IMG/VR virus record: IMGVR_UViG_3300035698_001575
Location: 1 to 25,104 of that record
Length of the DNA: 25,104 bases
Strand: one strand, 5' to 3'
Source of the DNA: a virus
Both the position numbers and the translations under genes were made by a program. Below the pieces are notes generated by a model that was not told where the DNA came from, did not search any database, and saw nothing but the letters and a program-made list of their open reading frames with translations. Positions 22,790 through 25,104 of this stretch are shown piece by piece. Positions within the stretch are counted from its first letter, which is position 1; each line of letters opens with the position of its first letter.

Positions 22790-23458
22790 TCATTTTTTAA
22801 TCCCCTTATCTATTATACTATATTTTTGATTATTGTCAAACCATTTTTTGTAAAAGTTATATAACTCTTTGTTTTCTTGTAAGACAAACTGCTCAACACT
22901 GTTTGAGCTCCTTAAATTTGCCGACCCTGACAAAACCAAATAAATGTTTGATATTTGCATTAAACATATTTTTGTATGATTACGCATAACCAGTAAATCA
23001 AATTTATTATCAATATCACATTTTTTTAAAACATAAGGAATTAATTTATTTTTTTCGTGAGAATAAAAATAATTACTTATCATAAGATTTAATTTGTTTT
23101 TTATATAACCATTTTCAATTAATCCTGCAAGGCTGTCAACATTGTTTTGACTCATTGACAATGTTGATACATACATCTCATTACATATTACATTTTTCTC
23201 AACTAATAAAGCTTCTATGAAATCACCAAAAATAAAATTCCCTTGCACGATGTAGTGTAATTGCTCTCTAGGAAATAATTTTACATTTAACGCCAATTCT
23301 TTAGCATTTTTATAATGTATTTTTGTTTCTAATTTTGTAAGTTTAGGTTTTATATATCGATTGTCTATTTTTTCAATACCATCAAAATCAAAATCTTCCA
23401 TTTTGAAATCTAGTTTAATGTCATCTGCACCCAAAAAATCATTAAAATCTAAATTCAT
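22790..23458 (-). CDS. Phospholipase D-like (HKD) protein
   Basis: 222 aa. The C-terminal half has a single HKD half-site: His161-Thr-Lys163 in RNHTKICLM, then LVLSGSANLRSSNSVEQF with Gly178-Ser-Ala-Asn181 and Glu189. The usual Asp four residues after Lys is Gln here. PLD-like proteins with this GSAN..EQ pattern are often phage-encoded and may act as nucleases as dimers. The N-terminal ~50 residues are acidic with DFDFDG repeats. It overlaps the VRR-NUC gene by 17 bp with AGGAG before its ATG, so the two are co-made. Confidence 0.72.
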   Translation of the reverse strand: MNLDFNDFLGADDIKLDFKMEDFDFDGIEKIDNRYIKPKLTKLETKIHYKNAKELALNVKLFPREQLHYIVQGNFIFGDFIEALLVEKNVICNEMYVSTLSMSQNNVDSLAGLIENGYIKNKLNLMISNYFYSHEKNKLIPYVLKKCDIDNKFDLLVMRNHTKICLMQISNIYLVLSGSANLRSSNSVEQFVLQENKELYNFYKKWFDNNQKYSIIDKGIKK

Positions 23459-23777
23459 TTAAAACTCCTCTTACATCATCAACAGATTTTACAATAAAAT
23501 AATTAAAGCCGAGAATTTTAATCTTTTCTTCAAAAAGTACTTGAGGTTTTGACTGCTTCCCTGTTTCTGCTTTGACTTCTAATGATATTAATAAACCATC
23601 ATTGAGAAATAAAATTAGATCTGGTGCACCGCTTCGCAAACCCATACTTTTTAATTTTGACATTCTTATTTGGGCGTCACGACCTGCACCTGCCGCTTCA
23701 TTCGGAATGCTACAAAAGAAGATTTTTTTTGATTGTAAATATTTGACGATATTTGTTTGTATTTTTGCTTCACTCAT
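23442..23777 (-). CDS. VRR-NUC domain nuclease
   Basis: 111 aa from the ATG at 23777 (a GTG two codons earlier is possible). It contains SEAKIQTNIVKYLQSKKIFF, then AGAGRDAQIRMSKLKSMGLR, SGAPDLILF and ISLEVKAETGKQSKPQ. Asp of PD, Glu and Lys of ExK, and a following Gln are the catalytic set of the PD-(D/E)XK VRR-NUC type, which cut branched or structured DNA. Stand-alone versions are common in phages. It starts 6 bp after a promoter -10 and has no ribosome site, so it may be leaderless. Overlaps the PLD-like gene. Confidence 0.87.
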   Translation of the reverse strand: MSEAKIQTNIVKYLQSKKIFFCSIPNEAAGAGRDAQIRMSKLKSMGLRSGAPDLILFLNDGLLISLEVKAETGKQSKPQVLFEEKIKILGFNYFIVKSVDDVRGVLNEFRF

Positions 23778-23783
23778 ACCCAC

Positions 23784-23812
23784 ATAATAATATTTTTTCT
23801 TAAAAAAGTCAA
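23784..23812 (-). promoter_or_regulatory. Promoter for the VRR-NUC/PLD operon
   Basis: Minus strand: TTGACT (23812-23807), 17-bp spacer, TATTAT (23789-23784), then GTGGGT and the ATG at 23777. The expected start site falls on or near the start codon. Confidence 0.7.
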
Positions 23813-23817
23813 GCCTT

Positions 23818-23886
23818 GTTTTTGTTGATGGGAGGGGGACACCCCCTTAAGGGGGGGTGTCCTCCCCCTCTACTCAACACAAAAAC
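23818..23886. repeat. GC-rich imperfect palindrome between divergent operons
   Basis: A long inverted repeat centred on TTAA (23847-23850). The inner arms are runs of G and C (GAGGGGGA, CACCCCC and their complements), the outer arms GTTTTTGTTGA and its complement with a 2-base insert. It is the most GC-rich spot of the window. It lies upstream of both the leftward VRR-NUC promoter and the rightward region, so it does not end either operon. Confidence 0.85.
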
Positions 23887-23904
23887 CACTAAAGGTAATT
23901 CTAA

Positions 23905-24152
23905 AACTCGATTGTAAAACACTAAAAATTGCAATCGAGTAAAAAAAACAATCGAGTAAAACTACACTCGTATTATCATTATAACGACAATATAGATGAT
24001 TTTTTTGTAAAACACGATTGTAATAGTTTTTTTGAGCTTTTTTGTAGTCGAGTAAAACTGCAAAAACTACAAGTGTAATACTCTCTCATTTACTCGATTG
24101 CATCACGCTTACTCGATTAGTGTTTTTATAGTTTTACAATCGAGTAAATGAG
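23905..24152. repeat. CTCGATTG repeat cluster (iteron-like)
   Basis: Core CTCGATTG or its complement occurs exactly at 23907, 23932, 23949, 24093 and 24137, with degenerate copies near 24012, 24047 and 24112, in both directions, often flanked by TTTTAC or GTAAAA. A perfect 16-bp inverted pair is at 24085-24100 and 24137-24152. The stretch 23784-24255 has no gene. Irregular spacing excludes CRISPR. Likely protein-binding sites (origin, partition or control). Confidence 0.8.
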
Positions 24153-24255
24153 CTATACTCCTACTATATAGCTAATACAGTGTAAATGTAAAAAAAATGT
24201 AAAATTATACAACAATAAGTCGTTTTAACTCTTTTTACATTTTTTAAAATAAATA

Positions 24256-24284
24256 TTGACATTATCGCTTTATTATATTATATT
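24256..24284 (+). promoter_or_regulatory. Promoter for the RHH operon
   Basis: TTGACA at 24256-24261, 17-bp spacer, TATATT at 24279-24284, leading to the ATG at 24313. It overlaps a long inverted repeat. Confidence 0.75.
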
Positions 24285-24300
24285 GTGTAATATAATATAA
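24273..24300. promoter_or_regulatory. Inverted-repeat operator over the -10
   Basis: Perfect 12-bp arms (TTATATTATATT and its complement) around GTGT. It covers the -10 and start site of the promoter of the RHH gene, as expected for autorepression. Confidence 0.65.
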
Positions 24301-24312
24301 AGGGGTTTTTGT

Positions 24313-24480
24313 ATGAAAAGAAATATGGCTTTTTCATTAAGTGATGATGTGATTGAGAAAATTGGTAATCTAGCAAAAATTAAAAAATGGAAGAAAACGA
24401 CTCTAATAGAAGAGTTAGTTAGAAGTATTGAAATCAATGAAAATGGAAAATTTTTCTTGAAAGGAATTAATAATGAATGA
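24313..24480 (+). CDS. Ribbon-helix-helix (CopG/Arc-type) DNA-binding protein
   Basis: 55 aa. The ATG at 24313 has AAAGGGG 7 nt upstream. It reads MKRNMAFSLSDDVIEKIGNL, then AKIKKWKKTTLIEELVRSIE. A short N-terminal strand (NMAFSLS), a first helix (DDVIEKIGNLAKI) and a second helix after KKTT are the RHH layout of plasmid copy-control, antitoxin or phage Arc-like repressors. It is preceded by a palindromic operator on the -10, so it probably represses itself. It overlaps the next gene by 8 bp; the pair resembles a copy-control or toxin-antitoxin unit. Confidence 0.72.
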   Translation: MKRNMAFSLSDDVIEKIGNLAKIKKWKKTTLIEELVRSIEINENGKFFLKGINNE

Positions 24481-24976
24481 TTTTGATTTTATTTTCAAAA
24501 ATGTTGAGCGTGACGAATATGAAGAGATTAATCAAAAAGAGTGGCTTGATGCGTACCCTGAACAATTTAATGATTTTCATCAAAAATGTGGAAAAAATCA
24601 TTGTACGCTAGTTGATGTTGATGCGATGTTAGAAAGAGAAACCGATGAAAATATTAAAAAAATGCTAGGTGATTGGCTGTATTTAATGCATTCTGGAATT
24701 AGAAGTTACGAAAGAAAAAAAGTAATTAAAAATCTTTGTAAATTAATGGCTTGTGCAGAAAGTACCGCGTCAGATTATTTAAAAATTAGTAATAAAAACG
24801 GAATGTTATATTTATTTATCAAAAATGGCTTGATTGCACTTTGTGGGAATGAAAGAGATAGATCGTATAACGATTACACGCTCACAAGTAAGCGATTTGA
24901 TTATATGTTAAGTCGTTTCGATTTTGCAAATTGGACAGAATTTAAAACAAAAACCAATTCTAATTTTGAAGTATAA
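24473..24976 (+). CDS. Unknown protein with possible helix-turn-helix
   Basis: 167 aa; AAAGGA precedes the ATG, which lies inside the end of the RHH gene. Not recognised. N-terminal ~60 residues are acidic (NVERDEYEEINQKEWLDAYP). A helix pair around 85-105 (KVIKNLCKLMACAESTASDY) fits a helix-turn-helix, followed by a basic and aromatic end (YNDYTLTSKRFDYMLSRFDF). It has no PIN, RelE or Fic signs, so a toxin role is not supported. With the repeat cluster upstream it could be an origin or partition protein, which is inference. Confidence 0.6.
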   Translation: MNDFDFIFKNVERDEYEEINQKEWLDAYPEQFNDFHQKCGKNHCTLVDVDAMLERETDENIKKMLGDWLYLMHSGIRSYERKKVIKNLCKLMACAESTASDYLKISNKNGMLYLFIKNGLIALCGNERDRSYNDYTLTSKRFDYMLSRFDFANWTEFKTKTNSNFEV

Positions 24977-25013
24977 TTAAAACAAATAAACTTCATATAT
25001 TTATAAATAAAGC

Positions 25014-25042
25014 TTGACTTTTTATAAATAATTGAGTATACT
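25014..25042 (+). promoter_or_regulatory. Strong sigma70-type promoter
   Basis: TTGACT (25014-25019), 17-bp spacer, TATACT (25037-25042), followed by AAGGAG and the ATG at 25075. Nothing else is seen in 24977-25074. Confidence 0.82.
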
Positions 25043-25074
25043 ATATATAGAGAGTAACAAAAAAGGAGTTTATT

Positions 25075-25104
25075 ATGAAAAGATTAACTAGAATTGAGAG
25101 ATTA
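25075..25104 (+). CDS. Start of a rightward gene, cut by window end
   Basis: Ten codons, MKRLTRIERL, with AAAAGGAG 7 nt before the ATG and a near-consensus promoter just upstream. Too short to name. The Lys/Arg-rich start would fit a DNA-binding protein, but this is not evidence enough. Confidence 0.6.
   Translation, partial: MKRLTRIERL

Noticed and set aside
23905-24152. CRISPR array
   Set aside because: Repeats are 8-16 bp, occur in both directions and at irregular spacing, with no spacer-like units and no cas genes.
24313-24976. Firm toxin-antitoxin call
   Set aside because: RHH plus downstream gene fits the layout, but the second protein is long for a toxin and shows no known toxin motif, so only the layout is reported.

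Overview
The window is an AT-rich stretch of a tailed bacteriophage or prophage with a contractile tail (myovirus type). From 1 to about 23.8 kb almost every gene lies on the minus strand, so transcription runs from high to low coordinates in the usual late-gene order: packaging, portal and head, neck, tail, baseplate, fibre. The last 1.3 kb (23.8-25.1 kb) is different: divergent, plus-strand, with repeats and a small DNA-binding protein, like a plasmid-type control or replication region. The host cannot be named from the sequence. It is a low-GC bacterium using AAGGAG-type ribosome binding sites, TTGACA/TATAAT-type promoters and the standard bacterial code, with several TTG starts.

Right to left on the minus strand: a VRR-NUC nuclease and a PLD-like HKD protein (23.8-22.8 kb); a MazG-like nucleotide pyrophosphohydrolase; terminase small subunit; flavin-dependent thymidylate synthase ThyX; a non-coding stretch with a perfect 17-bp hairpin abutting a degenerate tRNA-like element (20.7-20.5 kb); small proteins, one an apparently frameshifted zinc ribbon; terminase large subunit; a small split ORF; portal; MuF/gp7-like head protein; a DUF2292-like peptide; a promoter/tandem-repeat/terminator leader; a small head protein; DUF2213 protease-scaffold with a nested scaffold start; a cement protein; the major capsid protein, followed by a strong terminator; five neck or connector proteins; sheath; tube; tail assembly chaperone with a -1 frameshift; tape measure; and a compact baseplate (Dit-like, plug, hub, Gp138 spike, PAAR-like tip, gp46/gp25-like, gp47/J-like, DUF2612) leading into a tail fibre cut by the window edge.

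The baseplate set and the short tape measure (565 aa, roughly 85 nm if the usual 0.15 nm per residue holds) indicate a simple Mu/Pam3-like contractile tail. No integrase, lysis gene, polymerase or phage repressor is visible.

Main points for a second look: (1) an in-frame T-TTT-TTC slippery heptamer in the chaperone gene with a two-tetrad G-quadruplex motif 5 nt downstream; (2) a perfect Shine-Dalgarno and ATG inside the protease gene that would give a free 188-aa scaffold; (3) one domain inserted in sheath and cement protein with 79 identical nucleotides, plus a diverged relative in the J protein; (4) the hairpin/tRNA-like element beside thyX; (5) the palindrome, CTCGATTG repeat cluster and RHH operator at the right end.
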